A stretch of DNA of 34,630 nucleotides, from contig JAAYQP010000234.1 in the NCBI GenBank assembly GCA_012519195.1, forward strand, positions 1 through 34,630, read 5' to 3'. The DNA comes from Clostridiales bacterium. GTDB lineage: Bacteria; Bacillota; Clostridia; Lachnospirales; Lachnospiraceae. Position 1 is the stretch's first letter. Each line of letters starts with the position of its first letter. A model generated the notes under the pieces. That model saw only the letters and a program-made list of their open reading frames with translations. It ran no database searches and had not been told where the DNA came from. Shown here piece after piece: positions 8,216-15,805 of this stretch. A program made the position numbers and the translations under genes.

Positions 8216-9385
8216 ATGAGGAGATATATTTTAGTCTTAGGCATAGGCTTATCTCTTGTATTCCTGGCAGCCTGTGGGAAAGATACGAACGACCAGAAGG
8301 AATCACCAACTCCCGAACCCACTCTTCCGGTTGAACAAGTAACGCCTGGTCCGATAGAAACAGAGGATAAGAATCAGGATGAAACTGGAAAGGAAGAAGA
8401 TAGGGAGACAGAGGATACCTATAATTCTGAAGATGATAATGCCTTAAATATTAGAAGCTATTATCCCTTTGTTAAGGATACAGAGTATGTCTATGAAGGT
8501 GAAGGAATGGAGTACGCATCCTTTCATGTCATCGTGGATTACTACGATGAAGCATCAGGACGTATCCAAACAAGAACGGATAATGGAGGAACCGTTACTG
8601 CGAAAGTCATAGAGGTCAAGGATGGAGAACTATCCCTGATAAAATCCATTGGTGAATTTTATTATCGCGATAATCTATTGGCTACCAAGGCCGGGGAGGA
8701 AGCAGCGGAAATATTGCTAATGGAACCCTTAAAAGAGGGAACTTCATGGAAATTACCGGATGGCAGCAAACGTTATATTTCAAAGACAGATGTAAAGATA
8801 GAGACCAAACTGGGAAGCTTTGAAACAATTGAGGTTACTACAGAGTATGAGGAATCTACAATACGGGAATACTATGCCCCTAATGTAGGGATGATCAAGT
8901 CGATCTTTAATAGCGAGGATTATGAGGTGACCTCCACCCTGAGTGAGATTAAGAAGAATAAACCACATACACAGACATTAGAAATCTTCTATCCCGGTAA
9001 GGATGAAAAGATTCATGTTGAGGAAAAGACGATAACCTTCCATACTAACGATGTTACTAGATTCGTATTGGAAAAAGAGATAAAGGAAGAACTGCAGAAG
9101 GAAGAGTATCTTCCGCTCATTACAACGAATACCAAAATCAACTCACTCTACTTAGGTGAGGATAATATCGTCTATGTAGATTTCTCGAGAGATCTAATTG
9201 CGGAGATGAATGCCGGAGCAGGTTATGAGCAGCTGATACTGCAGAGCATTACCAATACCTTAGGCAATTATTACGGAGCACAGGAAGTCTATATTACAGT
9301 GGATGGGAAGCCCTATGAATCTGGACATATCCTTTTAAAGAAGGGTGAAACATTAAAAGTTAATTTGGATGCTGTAGTAAGATAG
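8216..9385 (+). CDS. GerMN-domain lipoprotein
   Basis: The product (389 aa) begins with a lipoprotein signal ending LVFLAAC, so Cys20 is the lipidated residue and the protein sits on the outer face of the membrane. A Glu/Thr/Pro-rich linker (about residues 22-75) leads to a central domain with many beta strands. The C-terminus is a GerMN domain: NSLYLGEDNIVYVDFSRDL, then ITNTLGNYYGAQEVYITVDGKP. GerMN domains occur in the spore germination protein GerM and in other Gram-positive lipoproteins, so a cell-wall or sporulation role is possible but not shown. The frame is open back to 8069, but ATG 8216, with GAGGTG upstream, gives the signal peptide. A terminator follows. Confidence 0.85.
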   Translation: MRRYILVLGIGLSLVFLAACGKDTNDQKESPTPEPTLPVEQVTPGPIETEDKNQDETGKEEDRETEDTYNSEDDNALNIRSYYPFVKDTEYVYEGEGMEYASFHVIVDYYDEASGRIQTRTDNGGTVTAKVIEVKDGELSLIKSIGEFYYRDNLLATKAGEEAAEILLMEPLKEGTSWKLPDGSKRYISKTDVKIETKLGSFETIEVTTEYEESTIREYYAPNVGMIKSIFNSEDYEVTSTLSEIKKNKPHTQTLEIFYPGKDEKIHVEEKTITFHTNDVTRFVLEKEIKEELQKEEYLPLITTNTKINSLYLGEDNIVYVDFSRDLIAEMNAGAGYEQLILQSITNTLGNYYGAQEVYITVDGKPYESGHILLKKGETLKVNLDAVVR

Positions 9386-9413
9386 ATTGGTTGAAAATTA
9401 AATCATTAATAGG

Positions 9414-9457
9414 AAATGGGGTACCGCATAATTTCAAGCGATAGCCCCATTTTATTT
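9414..9457 (+). terminator. Terminator after the GerMN lipoprotein gene
   Basis: The hairpin ATGGGGTACCGC / GCGATAGCCCCAT, with a short A/T loop, is followed by TTTTATTTT. It lies 30 bases after the stop codon. Confidence 0.8.
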
Positions 9458-9540
9458 TGCGATTAAGCATAGTGAGCATTTGAATATTTACACTCATCCA
9501 TACTTATTGTAATATGTGAATTCTAAGGTGAAACAATCTA

Positions 9541-10584
9541 TTATTCTAAGATAAAATCCTTAAAATGATTGCTGAATTTTCTTTCTCCATTAGGGAAGAT
9601 CCACATTGCTTCCACATTATCAAAACTTTCAATAAAAGCTTTCCCCTTTTCAAAAGGCATATTATAGATCGCGGTAGATAATGCATCTGCCATTCCTGAG
9701 TCTTCGCAGAGTATAGAAACGGCTGTAAAGTAGTCAGAAGGCATTAGGGTGTTTGGATCAATAATATGGTGGTAGGTCTTACCATCCACTGTATAGTACC
9801 TTTCATAATTACCACTGGCTACTAAGGACAGATCTGTTAAGGCCATGGTGTAAAGGCTAGTCTGCTCCGAGGATTTATCGGGATTTTGTATGCCTACACT
9901 CCAGGGGGCTTTCTCCTGTCCTTTGGTTCCTACAGCTCGGGTGTTGCCGCCTACACTTAGTAGAAAATTGGTATATCCCTTTTGAAATGCAATCTTGGTA
10001 ACTTGTTCGGCCGCATAACCCTTAGCAATGGCCCCAACATCGAGGCTCATATTTTCATTCGTTAAAAATACGGTAGAATTCTCTTCATCGATAATTACTT
10101 GATTGATATCGGTAAAGCTGTTGGCTCTGATCAATTCCTCCATAGATGGAAGTTGTGCGTTTAGTGGATCATCAATACCGGCAGTACGATAAATATGCCA
10201 TATTTCAAGAACGGGTCCGAGCGCAATATTAACAGTACCGTCCGTTATACGATACATTTCTTTTGAAAATAAAAGCATGTCAATAATCCGACGGTCGACA
10301 CTTACAGGAGCTATTCCGGCATTGTCGTTAATGGTTTTGATATTATTTATACCTTCATAATCCTTATATTTATCATATAATTGATGATAGGTCTTAAGAT
10401 TATCATAGATTAATTGCACAAATTCCTCAAATTCCTCTTTGCTGTTCGAATAAGCAATAACTTCAGTTACTGTATTAAAAAGGGTAAGAAAACTGGCATG
10501 ATTCTATTCTTGACGCACGAGACCACAGGAAGTGGTATTAAGGATTAATATGAGTGTACATAGGGCAATTAATAACTTTTTCAT
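9541..10584 (-). pseudogene. apbE: FAD:protein FMN transferase (ApbE) lipoprotein with in-frame TAG
   Basis: ApbE covalently attaches FMN to threonine of extracytosolic proteins. From ATG 10584 (AGGAG eight bases upstream) the frame encodes a lipoprotein signal (MKKLLIALCTLILILNTTSC) and then reaches TAG at 10506-10504, codon 27. Past it the same frame continues without further damage to the stop at 9541. It includes the family N-terminus (FNTVTEVIAYS), IALGPVLEIW, LDVGAIAKGYAAEQV, LLSVGGNTRAVG, SGNYERYYTVDGKTYHHIIDP and DALSTAIY. The only later restart is a GTG at 10419, which would drop the signal and part of the domain. A single point change, a base-call error or readthrough could explain this. 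The flavoprotein-like lipoprotein gene lies just upstream, with a terminator between them. Confidence 0.85.
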
Positions 10585-10632
10585 CTTATCAACTCCTGTT
10601 GTAGATCGCTTTCGACTGTCATTATCTGTAAG

Positions 10633-10661
10633 AAAAAAGCTGCTGCAATATTTGCAGCAGC
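10633..10661 (-). terminator. Terminator between the FMN-binding-like lipoprotein gene and apbE
   Basis: GCTGCTGCAA / TTGCAGCAGC is a near-perfect GC-rich hairpin (10639-10661), followed on the minus strand by six T's. It lies 16 bases after the stop of the small lipoprotein gene. It should limit read-through into apbE. Confidence 0.9.
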
Positions 10662-10676
10662 CCCTTATAAGTTAAT

Positions 10677-11207
10677 TTATCTTGCTAATGCGTTAGCTTT
10701 TTCAACTACAGCGATCCAATCAGTCATAGTAACTGTTACAGAGCTCTTTAAGTCTTCTGCTGTTGTTTTACCATCTTCTACAGCAATACCAGATACATCT
10801 GCAACTGTCTTACCGGTTATATAATCAGCAAATGCGTTAGCCTGCTCGAACCATTCCTTGCCAATTGGAGAAGCAGCCTTCATACCATAAGCATCACCAA
10901 GTTCTTTTTTGGATACGAACTGAGCAGAGAGATCTGTTGTAATTTCTCCAGCTGTATTAAAGTTCATTTTTGTTTGTACAACATCAATTACACAGTTACG
11001 GATAACACCCTTAGAGTCAACAAGTACAGCAACTGCTGTTGAATCAACCTGTGCTAATCCATCTTTTTCCCCCGCGTCCTTTGAGCTGTGATCAGCAGAG
11101 GTAATAACCGCAAAACCGGTTTTAGCTTCTTCGGATTTGGATCCACAAGCTGTAAATAAGCTCATTACCATTCCGAGGCATAATGCAAGTGAAATAATCT
11201 TCTTCAT
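10677..11207 (-). CDS. Small lipoprotein, divergent FMN-binding-like family
   Basis: A 176-aa predicted lipoprotein: signal MKKIISLALCLGMVMSLFTA then Cys21. The rest is one compact domain starting TGFAVITSADHS with VLVDSKGVIRNCVIDVVQTK, which resembles the strand pattern of FMN_bind domains. Near the C-terminus D152-L-K-S-S-V-T158-V-T matches the ApbE flavinylation motif (DxxSGATxT) with Gly replaced by Ser and Ala by Val, so T158 is the predicted FMN attachment site. An apbE gene lies directly downstream, which supports the link. Family assignment is inference, and the protein could also be non-flavinylated. ATG 11207 follows AAGGAGG by six bases. A strong promoter precedes it. Confidence 0.65.
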   Translation of the reverse strand: MKKIISLALCLGMVMSLFTACGSKSEEAKTGFAVITSADHSSKDAGEKDGLAQVDSTAVAVLVDSKGVIRNCVIDVVQTKMNFNTAGEITTDLSAQFVSKKELGDAYGMKAASPIGKEWFEQANAFADYITGKTVADVSGIAVEDGKTTAEDLKSSVTVTMTDWIAVVEKANALAR

Positions 11208-11232
11208 AAATATCCTCCTTGATTTTTTCGTT

Positions 11233-11254
11233 AAATATTCTACAAATATTCTAC
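11233..11254. repeat. Tandem 11-bp repeat at the lipoprotein transcription start
   Basis: AAATATTCTAC occurs twice in tandem (11233-11243 and 11244-11254). It lies immediately downstream of the -10 box of the small-lipoprotein promoter, about +1 to +22, where a repressor could act. Confidence 0.6.
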
Positions 11255-11260
11255 AAGCGA

Positions 11261-11289
11261 ATAATATCACCGTCCAAAGATTTTGTCAA
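11261..11289 (-). promoter_or_regulatory. Strong sigma-A promoter of the small lipoprotein gene
   Basis: On the minus strand TTGACA (11289-11284), a 17-base spacer and TATTAT (11266-11261) are near consensus, with very AT-rich DNA upstream that could act as an UP element. The leader to ATG 11207 is about 50 bases. Confidence 0.8.
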
Positions 11290-11446
11290 TGTATATTCTT
11301 ATAATTTTCGAAAATTTATTACTAAAGGATACTATTTTTTAAAAATGTAAAAAATATATATGAATAATGCCATAAAAATTTAGTTATATTAACTAAAGAT
11401 TTATGGAAAAATTTGTATCAATTATTATTTGTTTATTTATTAGTTA

Positions 11447-11959
11447 CTATTTTGGGGAATACATACCTTTACTAATCATGTAAGCAGAAATCGCTTGCCC
11501 ATGTTTTTGCTCTTCTTTTTGGATATGATTTAAAACATCTCGTACCTGTGCATCCTTGAATTCAAAGATGGCAGTATCATAGGCTCCAGAGACGTATTTT
11601 TCTGTAGACAGCATATCCATACACATATCCTTATCTGAAATATTAAATCCTAAGGAACTGGTGGTTTCTTGTTTGAAGCTAGACTGCTGGGTTGCTTGCT
11701 GAGATTGATTTGCGTTTTGTTGGGGGCCTTGCTGTTGTTGGCCGCCGCCCATAGCTGGAACCTTACCGTTTAACAATTGGTTTATTGTCTGTAGATGCTC
11801 TCTTTCAATCTGTGCATTACTACGAAAAACAGCCTTTAGCTGAGGGTCGCAGGCAAGAGACTGATAATTATCGTATTTTAGGATACATTGCTCTTCGTGG
11901 CTTTTCATATCCTCTAAAAGGAATTTTTCCTTTGTAGTTAAGTTTACATTGGTAATCAT
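11447..11959 (-). CDS. Spore coat protein, CotF family
   Basis: A 170-aa protein of the CotF/YhcN-like coat family (ferritin-like four-helix fold). The N-terminal helical half has LTTKEKFLLEDMKSHEEQC and CDPQLKAVFRSN. The C-terminal half has SDKDMCMDMLSTEKYVSGAYDTAIFEF and HIQKEEQKHGQAISAYM. A Gln-rich, low-complexity segment (about residues 70-95) separates the two halves. It is expected in the spore coat and marks the host as a spore former. The frame opens at a GTG at 11968 that overlaps the ribosome site, so ATG 11959, eight bases after GGAGG, is preferred. It lies 78 bases downstream of the LuxR-type regulator on the same strand. I could not identify a sporulation sigma promoter. Confidence 0.85.
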   Translation of the reverse strand: MITNVNLTTKEKFLLEDMKSHEEQCILKYDNYQSLACDPQLKAVFRSNAQIEREHLQTINQLLNGKVPAMGGGQQQQGPQQNANQSQQATQQSSFKQETTSSLGFNISDKDMCMDMLSTEKYVSGAYDTAIFEFKDAQVRDVLNHIQKEEQKHGQAISAYMISKGMYSPK

Positions 11960-12037
11960 AACAAACACCTCCGTAATTAGTATTTTCGGAAATGTTTTAA
12001 TTATCCACTAAGTTAAGAATTATTTTCATATAAAGTA

Positions 12038-13657
12038 TCATAATTCTTTACCAATCTCTTTAAGCATATTGATATATAAAATTAATTCCTCCCTAGAGGC
12101 GACATTAAGCTTAGAAAAGATGTGTTTATTATGTGTTTTTATGGTATTAATACTAAGGAATAGCTGATCCGCAATTTCTTTTGCACTGTAGCCCTGGATA
12201 TAAAGATTGAAAACATTACGTTCTGCCGGTGATAGGGTTTTGGTTCGATCGGCAAATTCCTCCAAAAGAGATATCTGATAAGTATCCTGTTCCATTTTTT
12301 TATTAAGTTCCTTCTTATAATCCGCCAAATAATCGATCAACTCATCAATTTCTTGAATATTTGTTTTTGGTGCTTCTTCTGGTTCCCCAGATTTAATAAT
12401 CTCAATCCCTTCAGAGATTGGCTTTATATACTTATTACTAAAGGTAATCGATACAACGATGCCTAGTGATATAAGAAAAGCAAACAAGGTGATGTAAATT
12501 ATATTGAGCCTTGTAATTGAGGCAGAGATGTCCTTTTTAGGAACCATAACCGCGATCGTCCATCTTGTGTCTTGAAAGGGTGATTCAGAGGGATAGAGCT
12601 TAATGGGAACATGATACCCCAGATATTCATCGTTATTTTGATTGCTATAGATTGTAAAGGAATCCTGATTCTCGGTAATTTGAAGTCTTGCATTCACGGA
12701 GGATGTTTTTTTAAGAGTATAATCACCAGCTACAAGTGAATGGTTAACTTCGATATAATTCGAGTCGATAGCCATGGGGGTCATAAGGCAAAAAATCCGG
12801 CTATATATATTCGTACTATTGGGTATGTGAGAGAGTTTAAAAAGCATGGCACTGATCTCAAAACCACAGACTCCGAGGATCTTATTATTAGAATCTATGA
12901 TTGGGATTGAGCACAACATGACTTCTTCACTGGTTCCAGGTAACAATAAGGGACTAGTCCAATAATATAATTTTGATAGAGGAAGATCAGCCTTATGTTT
13001 TTGAGCTGCTTCCATAGGTAAAGTATAGTAATCTGCATCCTTTATATCAAATTCCAAGCACCATTGCGTATGCAAATCAATGGAATTTTTCCTACCAATT
13101 TTAGCATTTCCTCTCAGTAATGTTATGGTTGGGCTAGAAGAGTTAATGATATTAGGTTCCATATTCTTTATGTATAGGCCAGCCCGAGAATAATTTGAGC
13201 TTTCTAATTCTGGGTTTACCGTGGTGTCTAATATGAGAAAGGCTCCGCTACAGCTGGATAATTGCAAAGAATGAAAAGTTAATTCATATACCTGAGCTAG
13301 TAATCTCTCAATCTCTTCTGGATTGGTCCTCAAATTATCGAAAGTAAGATTGTTTTCATCAAGATATTCCTCCAGTCTCCTTGATAATTTCTCGGAAAAC
13401 TCAACTGCTTGTACGGATAAGATACCATAACGTTCTGAGATCTCCTCTGAAGAATGTTTCAGCTCGCTATGAATAATCTTTTTGCTTTCATTTCGGCCTG
13501 CGGAAAAGGTCCCGGTAATAAATAGAATCACAATAATACTAGTCAGCATAATAAAAACCTGTAGTATTAGAAATATAACAAGCCGAAAACGCATTGTAAA
13601 ACATGGCCGATTAATTCTATTTAATTTATTTAAGGTATGCTTAAACAGCTTTTCCAA
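12038..13657 (-). CDS. Membrane-spanning LuxR-type regulator with extracellular sensor domain
   Basis: A 539-aa protein with a hydrophobic helix at about 24-48, a large extracytoplasmic region (about 50-380), a second helix at about 384-406, a short cytoplasmic helical stretch and a C-terminal LuxR/GerE helix-turn-helix (475-530: LSPAERNVFNLYIQGYSAKEIADQL, then SINTIKTHNKHIFSKL). The outer region has Cache-like features, including late strands WTIAVMVPKKDI just before helix 2. There is no kinase or receiver domain, so this is a one-component membrane regulator that should sense an external ligand and bind DNA directly. It starts at a TTG, with GAGAGGTAGG upstream, only 22 bases after the solute-binding protein gene, so the two form an operon. 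Target genes are unknown. Confidence 0.8.
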   Translation of the reverse strand: MEKLFKHTLNKLNRINRPCFTMRFRLVIFLILQVFIMLTSIIVILFITGTFSAGRNESKKIIHSELKHSSEEISERYGILSVQAVEFSEKLSRRLEEYLDENNLTFDNLRTNPEEIERLLAQVYELTFHSLQLSSCSGAFLILDTTVNPELESSNYSRAGLYIKNMEPNIINSSSPTITLLRGNAKIGRKNSIDLHTQWCLEFDIKDADYYTLPMEAAQKHKADLPLSKLYYWTSPLLLPGTSEEVMLCSIPIIDSNNKILGVCGFEISAMLFKLSHIPNSTNIYSRIFCLMTPMAIDSNYIEVNHSLVAGDYTLKKTSSVNARLQITENQDSFTIYSNQNNDEYLGYHVPIKLYPSESPFQDTRWTIAVMVPKKDISASITRLNIIYITLFAFLISLGIVVSITFSNKYIKPISEGIEIIKSGEPEEAPKTNIQEIDELIDYLADYKKELNKKMEQDTYQISLLEEFADRTKTLSPAERNVFNLYIQGYSAKEIADQLFLSINTIKTHNKHIFSKLNVASREELILYINMLKEIGKEL

Positions 13658-13679
13658 TGGATGAAACCTACCTCTCTAA

Positions 13680-14990
13680 TTATTTTGCTTGAAAGTAGCT
13701 TTCCCTTGCATCTAACGCTGATTTGTTGAAATTCTTTTTAAAATCTGCCTCCATCTCATCAATTCCCGGAATCAATGGGGTGATATGAAACTCATACTGT
13801 TTCTGCATATCTCTAGTAACTGGAAGAAGATTTTTTATGTTGGGATCCTGAATTTGTTTCAGTTCCTCTAACATAATGATTTCAAAAGCTTCTTCCGTAA
13901 CAGGTAGGTAACCACTGGAGGTAACAAATTTAAGATTATTTTCCGGAGAAGTAAACCATTTTAAAAAGATACCTGCCAGTGCTTCTCTGTTTTTTTCAGA
14001 TTTTGTAATACACATACCGGCACCACGCTGAAGAGCTATTTTCTTGCCCCCCTCAAAGACTGGATAAGGGAGGATGGTAAAATGAGCAGGTTCAATTGTA
14101 TTATCTTCATAGGTTACAGAGGGGGATAGAAATACTACTCCAGCCGTGGAACCGGTGGAGCAAACGATATCTCCTGTTTTTGCTAAATCAGATGCAAACC
14201 CATCAAAGATTGCATAATGTCCTTTGGTGGCCGGTAAGAAATAGCTTTCCATTACCTTTTGAACCGTTGGATGATCCAAGTCAATCCCATGATTGGATAT
14301 AAAATCAAATCCCAACTGCTTGCAGCCAATCATAGTGTAATTAAACAAAGAATCGGAATAGTAGAAAGCTTTGCCATCGTTTGGAATATCCGGAGTCTGA
14401 TGATCCGTCCATTCATAATATAGTTTAGAGGCTTTGCGAATACCTTCGAAGGTGTATAGATCTTCTAGTGTGATGTTATTATCCTTTGCAAATCGGTTAA
14501 AGATTGTCATGTTTATAAAAAAAACTTCGGTTGATTTGGCCGTTGGAAACACGTAAAGGCCACCATCTTTTAGCCGACCTTCTTCTAGGAAGCGAGGGAT
14601 ATAGGACTCCAGTTCCTTTTGATCAAATAGGGTATCCAAATTTACCAAGAGATCCTTTTCGGCCAATAATTGGGCTGTCTTGGGATAGGCAGTCGTAATG
14701 TCTGGTAGTGCTGGAGCGCCGGGATCACCATTAGCAGCCATGGTAAGTTTTTCATGCAAGGTCTCTGAACCTGAGATTGAGGTAACATTGATAAAAATAC
14801 CTTCCTTGCTTCCGACGGTCGTGTTAAATTCATCAATCATCTCATCCATCAGGTTCTTCATTTGCCCGCCATAGTTATGCCAAAGATTTATGGTAACAGG
14901 GCTTTCTTTCTTGAGGAATAAGCTTACAATAATAAGAATAAGAATTGGTATCGTAAGTGATAGGATCATAAGGAAGGTTTTTCTTTTCAT
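13680..14990 (-). CDS. Orphan extracellular solute-binding protein (family 1), membrane anchored
   Basis: A 436-aa sugar-type solute-binding protein: NLWHNYGGQMKNLMDEMIDEFN at the N-terminus, then AANGDPGAPALPDI, GLYVFPTAKSTEVFFIN, GAGMCITKSEKN and FLKWFTSPENNLKF. Unlike normal Gram-positive binding proteins it has no lipobox Cys. The N-terminal helix (8-24) ends in FLKKESP and looks like an uncleaved anchor or plain signal. No ABC permease or ATPase gene is near. It is the first gene of an operon with the membrane LuxR regulator, so it more likely presents a ligand to that sensor than feeds a transporter. This role is inference. The start ATG follows GGGGGTACCGT, and a promoter is visible. 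Confidence 0.85.
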   Translation of the reverse strand: MKRKTFLMILSLTIPILILIIVSLFLKKESPVTINLWHNYGGQMKNLMDEMIDEFNTTVGSKEGIFINVTSISGSETLHEKLTMAANGDPGAPALPDITTAYPKTAQLLAEKDLLVNLDTLFDQKELESYIPRFLEEGRLKDGGLYVFPTAKSTEVFFINMTIFNRFAKDNNITLEDLYTFEGIRKASKLYYEWTDHQTPDIPNDGKAFYYSDSLFNYTMIGCKQLGFDFISNHGIDLDHPTVQKVMESYFLPATKGHYAIFDGFASDLAKTGDIVCSTGSTAGVVFLSPSVTYEDNTIEPAHFTILPYPVFEGGKKIALQRGAGMCITKSEKNREALAGIFLKWFTSPENNLKFVTSSGYLPVTEEAFEIIMLEELKQIQDPNIKNLLPVTRDMQKQYEFHITPLIPGIDEMEADFKKNFNKSALDARESYFQAK

Positions 14991-15026
14991 ACGGTACCCC
15001 CATAAAAGAAATGTATTATCCTGATT

Positions 15027-15055
15027 AGTATATCACAAATGTAATAATATTCCAA
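15027..15055 (-). promoter_or_regulatory. Probable promoter of the solute-binding protein/LuxR operon
   Basis: On the minus strand TTGGAA (15055-15050), a 17-base spacer and TATACT (15032-15027) lie about 37 bases upstream of the start codon. Confidence 0.6.
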
Positions 15056-15084
15056 TATGATTATATTCATAATTAAATATTAAA

Positions 15085-15144
15085 ATCACCCTGAGGATGA
15101 TTGGGAATTTATTGGAAATCACCCTCAGGGTAATATCTTTTTTT
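15085..15144 (+). terminator. Terminator-like hairpin between divergent genes
   Basis: Bases 15085-15102 and 15117-15134 pair over 18 bp with two mismatches, and the plus strand continues into a run of seven T's (15138-15144). No plus-strand gene precedes it, because the flanking genes are divergent. It may therefore end a short leader or small RNA, or attenuate the downstream membrane protein gene. Confidence 0.65.
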
Positions 15145-15239
15145 CGATAATAAGCTATAATAATTAATAAAGTCACCTGCAGATGCTTTGAATTTTGCTT
15201 GTACTTTAATCTTATGTATATAGGAAAGGGGAGTCTATT

Positions 15240-15602
15240 ATGTCAGATCTAAATAACAATAGCTCAATGGCAAATGCTTCAGCTACCGAAGAAACCTTTG
15301 ATCCTGCTGATATTGAAAAAAATAAAACGATAGCAGGGCTAGCCTATCTTATCTTCTTCTTACCATTGATTGCTTGCCCGGATTCCAAATTCGGAAGATA
15401 TCATGCCAACCAGGCACTGATCTTATTTATTGCTGGAATATCCGGATCCATAATACTTGGAATTATTCCATTTGTGGGGTGGGTATTGCTTCCATTCTTT
15501 TCAATCGCTGTGATGGTTTTTTGTATTCTTGGTCTCGTTCATGGGCTCAGCGGAAAAGCCAAGGAACTTCCGCTTATTGGTAAGTTGCGACTACTTAAAT
15601 AA
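15240..15602 (+). CDS. Small membrane protein, DUF4870-like
   Basis: A 120-aa protein with a polar, Asn/Ser/Ala-rich N-terminal tail (about 30 residues) and three hydrophobic helices: TIAGLAYLIFFLPLI, ALILFIAGISGSIILGII and GWVLLPFFSIAVMVFCILGLV. The loop SKFGRYHANQALIL between helices 1 and 2 is typical of DUF4870/Tic20-like small membrane proteins, in which a (K/R)F-x-(A)xQA motif is conserved. Function is unknown. The ATG follows AAAGGGGAG. The gene is alone on the plus strand with a strong two-way terminator 70 bases downstream and the terminator-like hairpin upstream. Confidence 0.75.
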   Translation: MSDLNNNSSMANASATEETFDPADIEKNKTIAGLAYLIFFLPLIACPDSKFGRYHANQALILFIAGISGSIILGIIPFVGWVLLPFFSIAVMVFCILGLVHGLSGKAKELPLIGKLRLLK

Positions 15603-15674
15603 CTCCATGCTATTATAATAGAAACTTGAATTATAAAAACAAAACGAATTCATAAAAAACCGAAACGAATCAAT

Positions 15675-15737
15675 AAAAAGCAGGCTTGATCGTAAACAAA
15701 GGTGTTGTACCTAGATTTGCCATCAAGCCTGCTTTTT
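15675..15737. terminator. Bidirectional terminator between convergent genes
   Basis: AAAAAGCAGGCTTGAT (15675-15690) and ATCAAGCCTGCTTTTT (15722-15737) pair perfectly over 16 bp. Each strand reads a T-run after the GC-rich stem. It serves both the small membrane protein gene and the CcdA-thioredoxin gene. Confidence 0.95.
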
Positions 15738-15805
15738 CTATTATCCTATTCTTCAGCTACCAAATGACTGTTTATATTTCGACAGTAGCCTTAATTAATT
15801 ATGAA

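Noticed and set aside
12016-12047. AGAATTAT / ATAATTCT hairpin at the end of the LuxR regulator gene as a terminator
   Set aside because: The stem is short and AT-only, overlaps the stop codon and has no T-run on the minus strand.
15375-15590. Alternative frame inside the DUF4870-like gene and other overlapping frames of 60-100 codons across the window
   Set aside because: They lie opposite or inside well-supported genes, lack family features and show no independent ribosome sites.
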